Positions 17,367 to 25,668 of a DNA stretch of 64,000 nt are shown here, one piece after another; the first letter of the stretch is position 1; each line of letters begins with the position of its first letter. The stretch lies in the NCBI GenBank assembly GCA_041393395.1, contig JAWKKG010000003.1, positions 434,001 to 498,000 of the forward strand. The letters run 5' to 3'. This DNA comes from JAGQIB01 sp041393395. GTDB taxonomy: Bacteria > ARS69. Below the pieces are notes generated by a model that saw nothing but the letters and a program-made list of their open reading frames with translations, had not been told where the DNA came from and did no database searches. Both the position numbers and the translations under genes were made by a program.

Positions 17367-18524
17367 ATGCGATCTGGAGTCATCATCACGACGACGGTCT
17401 TGCTTTCGTCGGTCACCTTGACCTCGCGTGTCGACGCGGCCCACGGGCCGATCGCGCGCGAGATCGGAGGGGCGACCGAGAGCTCTTCCACAGCCGTCGG
17501 TCGAGACGGGTTCTCGGTTCTTTTCAGCGACGACTTCGAGTCCGGCCTCGCCGCCTGGAGCGTGATCGACGTGGCCGGGGTCGGCGCACAGTGGGGACCG
17601 GCGAACTGCTGGTCGGTCTCGGGAACGGCATCGGCGGCCTGCGCGTCGGCCGGGTCGGCGGCGATCACTTGCGGCGAGTCGTACCCCGCCGACATGAAGA
17701 CCTGGCTGATCTACGGACCGTTCGATCTCTCGGATTCCTCGTACGCGGCGGCGCACTTCGACTTCGAGCTCGCGCTGCAATGCGAGCGGTACCACGATCG
17801 GTTCTTCGCCGGGACCTCGACCGACGGAACCGACTTCGCCGGGACCTTCTGGGAAGCGACCACCGAGACCGGCGTGCGGATGGACCTCACCTCGCATCTC
17901 GGTCGGGACCAGGTCTGGATCGGATTCCAGTTCGAGTCGGACGGATCGGACGGACGGGCCGACGGTGCCTCCATCGACGACGTCTCGATCGTCGCGGTCT
18001 CGCCGGTTCCGGATCAGTACGGGTGGTCGATCAGCGAGAGCAGCACCGATCCCCGCGACAATGTGGGGGTGCCGTGGCCGCCCCAGGTCCGTACGCTGTA
18101 CCTGTGGCTCACTTGCGTCGGTCCGGACGTGGCGGGGATGTCCGCGGCCGCGTTCGACGTCTTCGCCGAAGGAGGGCTGCTCCTCGGCTTCACGCCGGAA
18201 GGCGGCTTTCTGAACGCCGGGTCGGGGCCGAGCCTGCTCCTGGCGGTGGCCGGGTGTCCGTCGGCGCCGGTTCGTGCCGGTTCGATCGCCGTCTGGGATC
18301 AGGGAAGCGGCTTCGCCGTCTGCCTCCAGCCGAACGGCGACGGGGTCAACGGCACCGTGGATTGCGATTCGGTGAATCCGCTGCTGTATCCGAACGATCA
18401 CATCGGCTACGAGAGCCGGGGGTTTCCGGGATCTCCGTGCTCGAGCGGCACCTTGTGCACGGAGGAGATCACGGTGTCGGTCGACCGGACGTCGTGGGCC
18501 GACCTGAAGGCGCTCTACCGCTGA
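17367..18524 (+). CDS. Secreted beta-sandwich protein with SWxxIKxxYR tail, paralogue 2
   Basis: A 385-residue protein with the same plan as its upstream neighbour: signal peptide (residues 1-25), a jelly-roll domain with SDDFESGLAAW, AAITCGESYPADMKTW and IDDVSIVA, a cysteine-containing beta region, and the tail SVDRTSWADLKALYR. Strong ribosome site (GGGGGGAGG) before ATG 17367. It is clearly a tandem duplicate that has since diverged; the tail and the ESYPxDMKTW region are the best conserved parts. The 139-base gap between the two shows no clear terminator, so co-transcription is possible. Confidence 0.85.
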   Translation: MRSGVIITTTVLLSSVTLTSRVDAAHGPIAREIGGATESSSTAVGRDGFSVLFSDDFESGLAAWSVIDVAGVGAQWGPANCWSVSGTASAACASAGSAAITCGESYPADMKTWLIYGPFDLSDSSYAAAHFDFELALQCERYHDRFFAGTSTDGTDFAGTFWEATTETGVRMDLTSHLGRDQVWIGFQFESDGSDGRADGASIDDVSIVAVSPVPDQYGWSISESSTDPRDNVGVPWPPQVRTLYLWLTCVGPDVAGMSAAAFDVFAEGGLLLGFTPEGGFLNAGSGPSLLLAVAGCPSAPVRAGSIAVWDQGSGFAVCLQPNGDGVNGTVDCDSVNPLLYPNDHIGYESRGFPGSPCSSGTLCTEEITVSVDRTSWADLKALYR

Positions 18525-18554
18525 CGTTCGATTCGTTCGTCCGGAGCGTGCGAC

Positions 18555-18917
18555 CTACCAGATCACCGATTCCCCGGTCGGGCACGTCGCCGCGCTCGAC
18601 TTGAGGAACAGGTCCACCCCCTGCGGCAGCGGCTGCACGTCGACCGTGGTGATCGCGCCGGACTCCACGAGCCGCCACGTCTCCTGATCGCGGGCGCGGA
18701 GCCCGATCTTGATCCAGAGGCCGTCGGCGGTCGCGCGGGCCGAGAGCACCCGACCGAGCGGCGGTCCGCCGCGGTAGAAGCGGGTGATCGCTCCCGCCTC
18801 GAGGTCGCGGGCGAGCTTCGCGGCCTCGTCGGCCGGGAGGTCCACGGCGCCGCGCGCCTGGAAGCTCCGGCTGCGGGCGTCGGCGCTGTCGGGGACTACC
18901 TGGAGGCGATGCAGCAT
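18555..18917 (-). CDS. Small protein, weakly XkdF-like
   Basis: A 120-residue cytosolic protein starting at ATG 18917 (GGGAGAG upstream). An N-terminal part rich in charged residues leads into a beta-rich core (GLWIKIGLRARDQETWRLVE). This loosely resembles the core of phage XkdF-type or prohead-protease-like proteins, in which a WxxVxSG segment recurs. The similarity is weak and no phage genes surround it. It stops 30 bases from the convergent tagged paralogue and is probably co-transcribed with the upstream gene at 19037-19474. Confidence 0.55.
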   Translation of the reverse strand: MLHRLQVVPDSADARSRSFQARGAVDLPADEAAKLARDLEAGAITRFYRGGPPLGRVLSARATADGLWIKIGLRARDQETWRLVESGAITTVDVQPLPQGVDLFLKSSAATCPTGESVIW

Positions 18918-19036
18918 TTCCGGCTCTCCCTTCCGGGGCGACTTCGGCCCACCCAGTCCGTGTCGGCCGGGATCTGCCAGGAATTGAGAGAATTGCCGGG
19001 GGTGCGGAGCGGTGGGCTGGAATCCGGAAGGGAGCG

Positions 19037-19474
19037 CTACTTCTCCCAGGGGGCCTTCTTGGTCTTCTTGGGCTTGAAGTTCTTCAGCCCGGACTCCAGG
19101 TCGGAGTGGCGCTCCTGGCGCTCCTTCTCCTCCTCCTGGTCCTCGAAGACCCGGATCATCTCGTCGGCCTTCTCGGCCTGACGCTTCCGGAACTCGGCGA
19201 CGGCGTTCGAGAGCGCGCTCTCGTCGGCCTCCGCCGGGAGCTTCTCGAGTGCCAGGTGGTCGCGCACGGAGACGTGCGCCTCGAACGGATTCTCCACGAT
19301 CGTCACGATCCCGAGCGCCTCCAGGGTCCGGAGACGGTGATTCGTGAGCTCCACCGTGGATCGGAGGATCGCGGCGACCTCCTCCATCGTGGGGGGGCGT
19401 CCCTCGCGGTGCTGGGCCACCCGGACCGCGGCGACGTGGGCGTGACCGATGTCGTACGTGATCTTCGCGTCCAC
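19037..19474 (-). CDS. Winged-helix protein with charged C-terminal tail
   Basis: A 145-residue protein. Residues about 5-70 look like a MarR/ArsR-type winged helix (TMEEVAAILRSTVELTNHRLRTLE as the recognition region, then GIVTIVENPFEAHV as the wing). Residues 85-145 are highly charged (Glu/Lys/Arg-rich) and end in a Lys/Pro-rich stretch. Start is GTG 19474 with GGAGG eight bases upstream. DNA binding is plausible; no ligand pocket or target can be named. It diverges from the polysaccharide operon that begins at 19752. Confidence 0.65.
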   Translation of the reverse strand: MDAKITYDIGHAHVAAVRVAQHREGRPPTMEEVAAILRSTVELTNHRLRTLEALGIVTIVENPFEAHVSVRDHLALEKLPAEADESALSNAVAEFRKRQAEKADEMIRVFEDQEEEKERQERHSDLESGLKNFKPKKTKKAPWEK

Positions 19475-19682
19475 GGGGCGGCCTCCTTCCGGGGCACAAT
19501 AGCCGGGCGGGCGCCGGACCATCAAGGCCGGCCGCGGCCCCGCCGGATGCCCTTCTGGAGCCGCGAAAACGCCCGGATCCGGCATCCCGGCGGTCAAGCT
19601 CCCCGCCAGGCCGGCCGATGGTTTCCGAGGAACCGCAAGAATCGGTGAAGGGCCGCGAGAACGCCCGGAGGACGCCTCCGCT

Positions 19683-19711
19683 TTGACTCGCCCGGTCCCT
19701 TCCCCTACCTT
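19683..19711 (+). promoter_or_regulatory. Promoter of the ugd-rfbB operon
   Basis: TTGACT (19683-19688), 17-base spacer, TACCTT (19706-19711), 40 bases before the ugd ATG. Nearly the same hexamers as the pyr promoter. Confidence 0.75.
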
Positions 19712-19751
19712 ATCCGGTCTTCCAGACTGGTCGTCCAACCGAGGGAATCCA

Positions 19752-21131
19752 ATGGTCAACATCACCGTCGTCGGCACGGGCTACGTGGGGCTCGTCACCG
19801 GAGCCTGCCTGGCGGACTTCGGGCACCGGGTCGTGTGCGTGGACAACGATCCGCGCAAGCTGAAGATCCTCGAGGGCGGGGACATCCCGTTCTACGAGCC
19901 CGGCCTGAAGGAGCTCGTGGAGATGAATCGCAACCGCGATCGTCTCTCCTTCACGGGCGACATCGCCGCCGCCGTGCGCTCCGCGGACGTCGTGTTCATC
20001 GCCGTGGGCACCCCGCCGGACGAGCAGGGTCACGCGGACCTCCGCTACGTGCGCGAGGTCGCCGCTGCGATCGCGGACCACATGGACGGCTACACGATCG
20101 TGGTGACGAAGAGCACGGTGCCCACCGGCACCGGCAAGCTCGTGGACTCCATCCTGCGCGAGCACTGCCCGGACGGGGAGTTCGACGTGGTGTCGAATCC
20201 CGAGTTCCTGCGTGAGGGCTCCGCGATCGGCGACTTCATGCGGCCGGATCGCGTGGTGATCGGCGCGTCGTCCGAGCGGGCGATGGACCTCATGGAGAAG
20301 ATCTATCGTCCGCTGTACCTGCTGCGCACGCCGATCGTGCGCACCACGGTGGCGAACGCGGAGATGATCAAGTACGCGTCGAACGCGTTCCTGGCGTTGA
20401 AGATCAGCTACATCAACGAGATCGCGAACGTGTGTGACGCCGTCGGCGCCGACGTCACCGTAGTGGCGCGCGCGATGGGACTGGACGGACGCATCTCGTC
20501 GAAGTTCCTGCACGCCGGCCCCGGGTACGGCGGCAGCTGCTTCCCGAAGGACACGCTGGCGCTCACGCACATCGCAGAGAAGGTGGGCTACCGGTTCCGC
20601 ACGCTCGAGGCCGTGCTGGAGGTCAACCGCCTGCAGCAACAGCGCATGGTGGAGAAGGTCAAGTCGCTGCTCGGTTCCGTCTCCGGGAAGACGATCGCGA
20701 TCCTCGGCATCACGTTCAAGCCGAACACCGACGACGTTCGGGACGCGCCGTCCCTCACGATCATCCCCGAGCTGCAGCGGGCGGGCGCCACGATCCGCGC
20801 GCACGATCCGGTGGTCAAGGACGTCGCCGGCCTGACCGGCGTCACCTGGTGCAAGGATGCTTACGACACGGCCACCGGCGCCGACTGCGCGATGCTCCTC
20901 ACGGAGTGGAACGAGTACCGCGACCTCTCGTTCGAGAAGCTCGGTCAGATCATGAAGCACAAGGCGTTCGTGGACTGCCGCAACATCTACGATCCGCGCT
21001 ACGTGCGCGGGTTCGGGTTCTCGCACGCGGCGGTCGGTCGCAGCTTCGAGGCCACGGCGCCCTGGGCGATGGAAGACGTCGTGGTCCGCCAGTCCGACGA
21101 CGCGATCCCCGCGCCGACCCGGGAGGACTAG
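19752..21131 (+). CDS. ugd: UDP-glucose 6-dehydrogenase
   Basis: Oxidises UDP-glucose to UDP-glucuronate, a precursor for capsule and for the UDP-glucuronate decarboxylase encoded at 51358. The 459-residue protein has the N-terminal Rossmann motif GTGYVGLVTG, the catalytic cysteine at about residue 263 in GYGGSCFPKD, and the C-terminal domain motif FKPNTDDVRDAP. The ATG at 19752 has GAGGGA upstream. First gene of a run of sugar and envelope genes on the plus strand. Confidence 0.96.
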   Translation: MVNITVVGTGYVGLVTGACLADFGHRVVCVDNDPRKLKILEGGDIPFYEPGLKELVEMNRNRDRLSFTGDIAAAVRSADVVFIAVGTPPDEQGHADLRYVREVAAAIADHMDGYTIVVTKSTVPTGTGKLVDSILREHCPDGEFDVVSNPEFLREGSAIGDFMRPDRVVIGASSERAMDLMEKIYRPLYLLRTPIVRTTVANAEMIKYASNAFLALKISYINEIANVCDAVGADVTVVARAMGLDGRISSKFLHAGPGYGGSCFPKDTLALTHIAEKVGYRFRTLEAVLEVNRLQQQRMVEKVKSLLGSVSGKTIAILGITFKPNTDDVRDAPSLTIIPELQRAGATIRAHDPVVKDVAGLTGVTWCKDAYDTATGADCAMLLTEWNEYRDLSFEKLGQIMKHKAFVDCRNIYDPRYVRGFGFSHAAVGRSFEATAPWAMEDVVVRQSDDAIPAPTRED

Positions 21132-21167
21132 GATGAGTCGCGCGGCGGGATCCGCGAGGGGGCAGCG

Positions 21168-22181
21168 ATGAAGATCCTCGTGACCGGCGGCGCCGGATTC
21201 ATCGGGTCGAACTTCGTCCGGCACGTGATGGCGAAGGATCCGTCCCTCGAGGTCGTGGTCCTGGACAAGATGACGTACGCGGGGAACCTCGAGAACCTCA
21301 CCGAGGTGTCCTCGCAGTCGCGCTTCTCGTTCGTGAAGGGCGACATCTGCGACGAGAAGATCGTGCGCTCCACGATGAAGGGCTGCGACATCGTCCTGAA
21401 CTTCGCGGCCGAGACCCATGTGGATCGGTCGATCGGCGACCCGGGCAGCTTCGTCACCACGGACATGTACGGCGCGTACGTGCTGCTGGAGGCCGCGAAG
21501 GATCTCGGCGTGGCGCGTTTCGTGCAGATCTCCACGGACGAAGTGTACGGCGAGCGCATGGAATCGCCGGCCACCGAGGAGTCCGCGCTGATGCCGCGGA
21601 ATCCGTACGCGGCGTCGAAGGCGGGCGGCGATCGGCTCGCGTTCTCGTACTGGGCGACGTACGGCACGCCGGTCGTGATCACGCGCTGCAGCAACAACTA
21701 CGGCCCGAATCAGTACCCGGAGAAGCTGATCCCGCTGTTCACCACGAACGCGATCGATGATCAGGCGCTCCCCGTGTACGGGTCCGGCCAGAACATCCGC
21801 GACTGGATTCACGTGCGCGACCACGCGGAGGCGCTCGACGTGCTGATGCGCGCGGGAGACGACGTGAACGGCGAGGTGTTCAACGTGTGCGCCGAGAACG
21901 CGCTCGCGGTGCTCGACATCACGGCGAAGATCCTCGAGGCGCTCGGCAAGCCGGCGAGCCTCATCCGTCACGTGAAGGATCGCCAGGGACACGATCGCCG
22001 GTACTGGCTCACCGCCGCGAAGCTGCGCGAGCGGCTCGGCTGGGAGCTCAAGTACACGTTCGAAACGGGCATCGCGGAGACCGTGAAGTGGTACGCCGAG
22101 AACGAGGCCTGGTGGCGCAAGATCAAGTCCGGCGAGTTCCTCGAGTACTACAAGCGCCAGTACGCGGAGATCGCGGAGTAA
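21168..22181 (+). CDS. rfbB: dTDP-glucose 4,6-dehydratase
   Basis: Short-chain-type dehydratase (337 residues) making dTDP-4-keto-6-deoxyglucose for rhamnose and other deoxysugars. NAD motif GGAGFIGS is at residue 7. The dehydratase-specific STDEVYGE and the YAASK active site (Tyr147, Lys151) are intact. It follows ugd by 36 bases. rfbA, rfbC and rfbD are not in the window. The stop overlaps the next start by one base. Confidence 0.94.
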   Translation: MKILVTGGAGFIGSNFVRHVMAKDPSLEVVVLDKMTYAGNLENLTEVSSQSRFSFVKGDICDEKIVRSTMKGCDIVLNFAAETHVDRSIGDPGSFVTTDMYGAYVLLEAAKDLGVARFVQISTDEVYGERMESPATEESALMPRNPYAASKAGGDRLAFSYWATYGTPVVITRCSNNYGPNQYPEKLIPLFTTNAIDDQALPVYGSGQNIRDWIHVRDHAEALDVLMRAGDDVNGEVFNVCAENALAVLDITAKILEALGKPASLIRHVKDRQGHDRRYWLTAAKLRERLGWELKYTFETGIAETVKWYAENEAWWRKIKSGEFLEYYKRQYAEIAE

Positions 22182-22489
22182 TGGCCGCGGTCTCCGTGCT
22201 GCGTGGCAAGCAGCGACGCTACCTCCGCGGCCTCGGGGTGAACCTCGACCCGCAGGTCATGGTGGGCAAGGAAGGCATCTCGGAGGAAGTGCTCGCGACG
22301 CTGGACCGGGCCCTGACCCGGCACGAGCTCGTGAAGGTGCGGCTCCAGGAGAGCGCGGGCGCCGATCGGAAGGCGTTGGGAGCGCAGCTCGCCGAGCGGG
22401 CGGGGGTGGAGCTGGTGCAGGTGCTGGGACGGACCGTGCTGCTGTGGCGTCGGAACGAGGAAGAGCCCCGGATCACTCTCCCGGATTAG
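22181..22489 (+). CDS. yhbY: YhbY/CRM-domain RNA-binding protein
   Basis: A 102-residue single-domain protein of the CRS1/YhbY family, which binds pre-50S ribosomal particles. Conserved features are the N-terminal KQRRYLRGLG, the MVGKEGISEEV loop (the GKxG motif) and the final LGRTVLLWRRN strand. It starts on the last base of rfbB (TAATG), so it is translationally coupled to a sugar gene, which looks like housekeeping drift rather than a functional link. Confidence 0.93.
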   Translation: MAAVSVLRGKQRRYLRGLGVNLDPQVMVGKEGISEEVLATLDRALTRHELVKVRLQESAGADRKALGAQLAERAGVELVQVLGRTVLLWRRNEEEPRITLPD

Positions 22490-22531
22490 ATTCCTTTCGG
22501 ATCCCCGGAACGTCGGCTACGATCCGTCGCC

Positions 22532-23350
22532 ATGAACCGCAAACCCGTCGCTCTCGTGACCGGCGCGTCCGCCGGCATCGGTCGTGCGCTCGCCGACGTG
22601 TTCGCCGCGCGCGGACACGATCTCGTGCTCGTGGCCCGGCGCCGCGAACGGCTCGAGGAGATCGCGGCGGAGCTGAAGTCGAAGCACGGCGCCGACTCCC
22701 TGGTGATTCCGGCCGACCTCGCGGATCCCGCGGCGCCGGACGCGATCTTCGCGGAGACGGAGCGGGCCGGCGTGACGGTCGACGTGCTCGTGAACAATGC
22801 CGGCTTCGGCGAGGAGCCGTTCACGCGGACGGAGTGGGCCAAGCAGGACGCGTTCCTGCAGGTGCTGCTGATGGCCGTCTGTCACCTCACGCATCTCTAC
22901 CTGCCCGGCATGCGGCAGCGCGGCCGGGGTCGGGTTCTGAATGTCGCGTCGCTCGCGGCCTTCGCGCCGGTGCGGTCGGGGGACCTCTACGCCCCGATCA
23001 AGACGTTCGTGGTCCGGTTCACGGAGGCGATCGACGAGGAGCTGAAGGCCCGCGGGGAAGACGTTCGCTGTGTCGCCTCCTGTCCCGGCTTCACGTACAC
23101 CGAGTTCCACGACGTCATGGGGATCCGGGATCAGGTCAGCACGATCCCGAAGCACATGTGGCAGAGCGCGGACCAGGTGGCGCGCGAGGCGTACGACGCC
23201 TGCATGGCCGGCCGAACGGTGTACGTGCACGGAGCGTTCAACAAGTTCGCGGCCTGGGTGATGCCGCTGCTGCCGCGGTGGATGGTCCGGCTGCTGTCGC
23301 CGAAGGGATCGCTGGACCGGTGGTCGGCGGAGGAGGGCAGGGCGGGGTGA
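22532..23350 (+). CDS. Short-chain dehydrogenase/reductase
   Basis: Classical SDR, 272 residues. NAD(P)-binding TGASAGIG is near the N-terminus, with NNAGFG in the middle and a YxxxK active site (Tyr153, Lys157 in YAPIK). The Arg-rich segment after the first helix (ARRRERLEE) favours NADP. The C-terminal 40 residues are hydrophobic and aromatic, as in membrane-associated DltE/YqjQ-like members. Substrate unknown. The stop overlaps the next gene (GTGA). Confidence 0.88.
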   Translation: MNRKPVALVTGASAGIGRALADVFAARGHDLVLVARRRERLEEIAAELKSKHGADSLVIPADLADPAAPDAIFAETERAGVTVDVLVNNAGFGEEPFTRTEWAKQDAFLQVLLMAVCHLTHLYLPGMRQRGRGRVLNVASLAAFAPVRSGDLYAPIKTFVVRFTEAIDEELKARGEDVRCVASCPGFTYTEFHDVMGIRDQVSTIPKHMWQSADQVAREAYDACMAGRTVYVHGAFNKFAAWVMPLLPRWMVRLLSPKGSLDRWSAEEGRAG

Positions 23351-24033
23351 GCGTCCAGGGCGACGAGATTGCGGCGTATTACCTCAACTCCCGCGACGAG
23401 ATGCTCTCGTTCCTTCCGGCGACCTACGGAAGAGTGCTGGAGATCGGCTGCGGCGCCGGCGTGTTCGCCGCGAACTATCCCGAGGACGCGGAGTCGTGGG
23501 GGGTCGAGCCGTCATCGGCGGTAGACCTCGCGCGCGAGCGCTTTTCCCGGGTACTCCGGGGACGATACGATGAAGTCGAGGACCAGATTCCCGACGACTA
23601 CTTCGACCTCGTGGTCTGCAACGACGTCATCGAACACGTCCCTGACCACGAGGTGTTGCTGGCGTCGCTTCGACGGAAGCTCCGCGGGGCGGGATGCCTC
23701 GTGGCCTCCGTGCCGAACCTGCGGTACATCAAGGCGCTCTTCCAGCTCCTGGTTCGGAAGGACTGGCGGTACACGGACCAGGGCGTGCTCGATCGAACGC
23801 ACCTCCGTTTCTTCACGGCGCGTAGTCTCAGACGATCCCTGGAGGAACAGGGCTACGTGCTCGAGCGGTTCGCGGGGATCAACAGCGCGCTCTTCAAGGT
23901 CCGGAGTCCGGCGTCGTTCGCGAAGGCGCTCGGATGCGCAATGTTGATCGCGGGCTCGCTCGGGTGGCAATGGGATACGCAGTTTCACCAGTTGGCCTTT
24001 CGCGCGAGACGGTCGGACGGCGGCGACCGGTAG
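23347..24033 (+). CDS. Class I SAM-dependent methyltransferase
   Basis: A 228-residue UbiG-type methyltransferase. SAM motif I is VLEIGCGAGVFA, the acidic end of strand 2 is WGVEPS, and motif IV is DLVVCNDVIEHV. The C-terminal half (TDQGVLDRTHLRFFT) is of the kind seen in methyltransferases encoded in O-antigen and capsule clusters. GTG start overlapping the SDR stop. It may methylate a glycan sugar. Confidence 0.85.
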   Translation: MSVQGDEIAAYYLNSRDEMLSFLPATYGRVLEIGCGAGVFAANYPEDAESWGVEPSSAVDLARERFSRVLRGRYDEVEDQIPDDYFDLVVCNDVIEHVPDHEVLLASLRRKLRGAGCLVASVPNLRYIKALFQLLVRKDWRYTDQGVLDRTHLRFFTARSLRRSLEEQGYVLERFAGINSALFKVRSPASFAKALGCAMLIAGSLGWQWDTQFHQLAFRARRSDGGDR

Positions 24034-24105
24034 CGGCCGGCCCGCCGAACGCGGACGCCGGTGGTCCTGGTCGACGGGACGGACGGCAGGAAGGGGAGGT
24101 TGTCT

Positions 24106-25668
24106 TTGAGTCGAACGGTAGTCCTCTCGGTGCTGCTCCTCGCCATCGCGTGGAGCGCGGACGCGCAGGAGAACCGGAAACCGGGAGACGCGCCCGCGGA
24201 GTTCGAGCGCATGGCCGCTCCGCTCACGGGAGGGCTGCGAGAGCCGGTCGACGAATCCACGTACATCGTGGGCCCCGGAGACCGATTCGCGGTCACCGTT
24301 TCCCTCGGGGACGTCGCATCCGCTCCGCTCGCCGTCACCCCGGAGGGAGATCTGGTGCTCCCGGGAGTACGAGCGGTCCCCGTCGCGGGGGAGACTCTGG
24401 CCGTCGCCAAGAGACGAGTCGAGGAGGCGCTCGCCACGTCGTATCGCAACGTGGATGTCGACGTCTCGCTGGTCGGAGTTCGAGTGATCGAGGTCCACGT
24501 CGCCGGTCAGGTCGAGCGGCCGGGCACTTACGACGTGAGCGCCCTCGATGTCGTCGGTACGGTTCTTCAGGTGGCAGGGGGCCTCGCGCCCAACGGAAGC
24601 CGCCGGAACATCCAGCTGAGGTTCTCGGACGGTCGCGAGCGGAGCGTCGATCTGGTGCGTTATGAGGCGCTGGGAGATCTCGACGGGAACCCCCCGGTCA
24701 TGGACGCGACGTCGATCTGGGTTCCCTTCGCGAAGGAGCGGGTCTACGTGATGGGAGCGGTCGAGAGTCCCGGGCCCTACGAACTCGTTTCCGGCGACAC
24801 CGTTCAATCGCTCATCGACATTGCCGGCGGTCTGGCGGAGGGAGCCCGCCGCGATTCCATCGAGTGCCGTTCCTTTCTGAACGACTACGAGACACGCATC
24901 GAGATCCTGGCCCTCGACGACCCCGTGCTGTCGGCGCGAACCCTCGAGAACGGGGACCAGGTCTACGTCCGCTTCCAGGACGAGCAGTATCGAGACATCG
25001 AGAACGTCTATGTGACGGGTGAAGTCCGGTTCCCGGGCCCCTACGGAATCAACGAGGGCCAGGATCGCGTGCGGGACATCATCTCGCGGGCGGGCGGCGT
25101 TACGGCGGAAGCCTCCCTGACGGAGGCACGACTGGTTCGCACGTCGGGCGTCGAGGAGGAGGATCGAGAGTTCGAGCGGCTGAAGACCATTCCGGTGCAG
25201 GACATGTCGGAGACCGAGTATGCGTACTTCAAGGCCAAGTCGCGGGAGAGGAAAGGACAGGTCGTGTTGGACTTCCGGGCGCTGATGGCGGGCGACGAAT
25301 CCGAGAACCACCTGGTCTTCCGCGGGGACCGCGTGATCATTCCGCGGGAGCGGACGACGATCACGGTATCGGGGGCCGTGACGGCTCCCGGACTCGTGAA
25401 CTACGTGGAGGGTACGAAGGCGCCGTACTACATCGCCTCGGCGGGTGGGTTCTCCTCTACGGCCGACAAGGGCAAGACTCGCGTGATCAAGGCCGCCACC
25501 GGGGAGTGGGAGCCGGTCGGCGACGCCGGAGTCATCGTGCCCGGCGACGAGATCTGGGTTCCGGAGCGACCCGATCGTGACTGGTGGAAGCTCACGCGCG
25601 AGACGGTGTCGTTCGTCGCTTCGGTCGCGGCGATCTATCTGGTGATCGATCAGGCTTCACGGAGATAG
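24106..25668 (+). CDS. Polysaccharide export protein with four SLBB domains (Wza-like)
   Basis: A 520-residue exported protein. I place the start at TTG 24106, which has GGGAGG six bases upstream and gives a good signal peptide (SRTVVLSVLLLAIAWSADAQ). Other in-frame starts upstream lack this spacing. A poly_export domain (YIVGPGDRFAV) is followed by four SLBB repeats, each opening with a V.GAV..PG-like strand (VAGQVERPG, VMGAVESPG, VTGEVRFPG, VSGAVTAPG). A hydrophobic segment lies near the C-terminus. It has no lipobox, unlike Wza, so it may sit in the periplasm or outer membrane differently. Its 3' end overlaps the convergent lipoprotein gene by 12 bases. Confidence 0.85.
   Translation: MSRTVVLSVLLLAIAWSADAQENRKPGDAPAEFERMAAPLTGGLREPVDESTYIVGPGDRFAVTVSLGDVASAPLAVTPEGDLVLPGVRAVPVAGETLAVAKRRVEEALATSYRNVDVDVSLVGVRVIEVHVAGQVERPGTYDVSALDVVGTVLQVAGGLAPNGSRRNIQLRFSDGRERSVDLVRYEALGDLDGNPPVMDATSIWVPFAKERVYVMGAVESPGPYELVSGDTVQSLIDIAGGLAEGARRDSIECRSFLNDYETRIEILALDDPVLSARTLENGDQVYVRFQDEQYRDIENVYVTGEVRFPGPYGINEGQDRVRDIISRAGGVTAEASLTEARLVRTSGVEEEDREFERLKTIPVQDMSETEYAYFKAKSRERKGQVVLDFRALMAGDESENHLVFRGDRVIIPRERTTITVSGAVTAPGLVNYVEGTKAPYYIASAGGFSSTADKGKTRVIKAATGEWEPVGDAGVIVPGDEIWVPERPDRDWWKLTRETVSFVASVAAIYLVIDQASRR

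Noticed and set aside
18555..18917. XkdF-like small protein as evidence of a prophage
   Set aside because: Similarity is weak and no other phage structural, lysis or integration gene is present.
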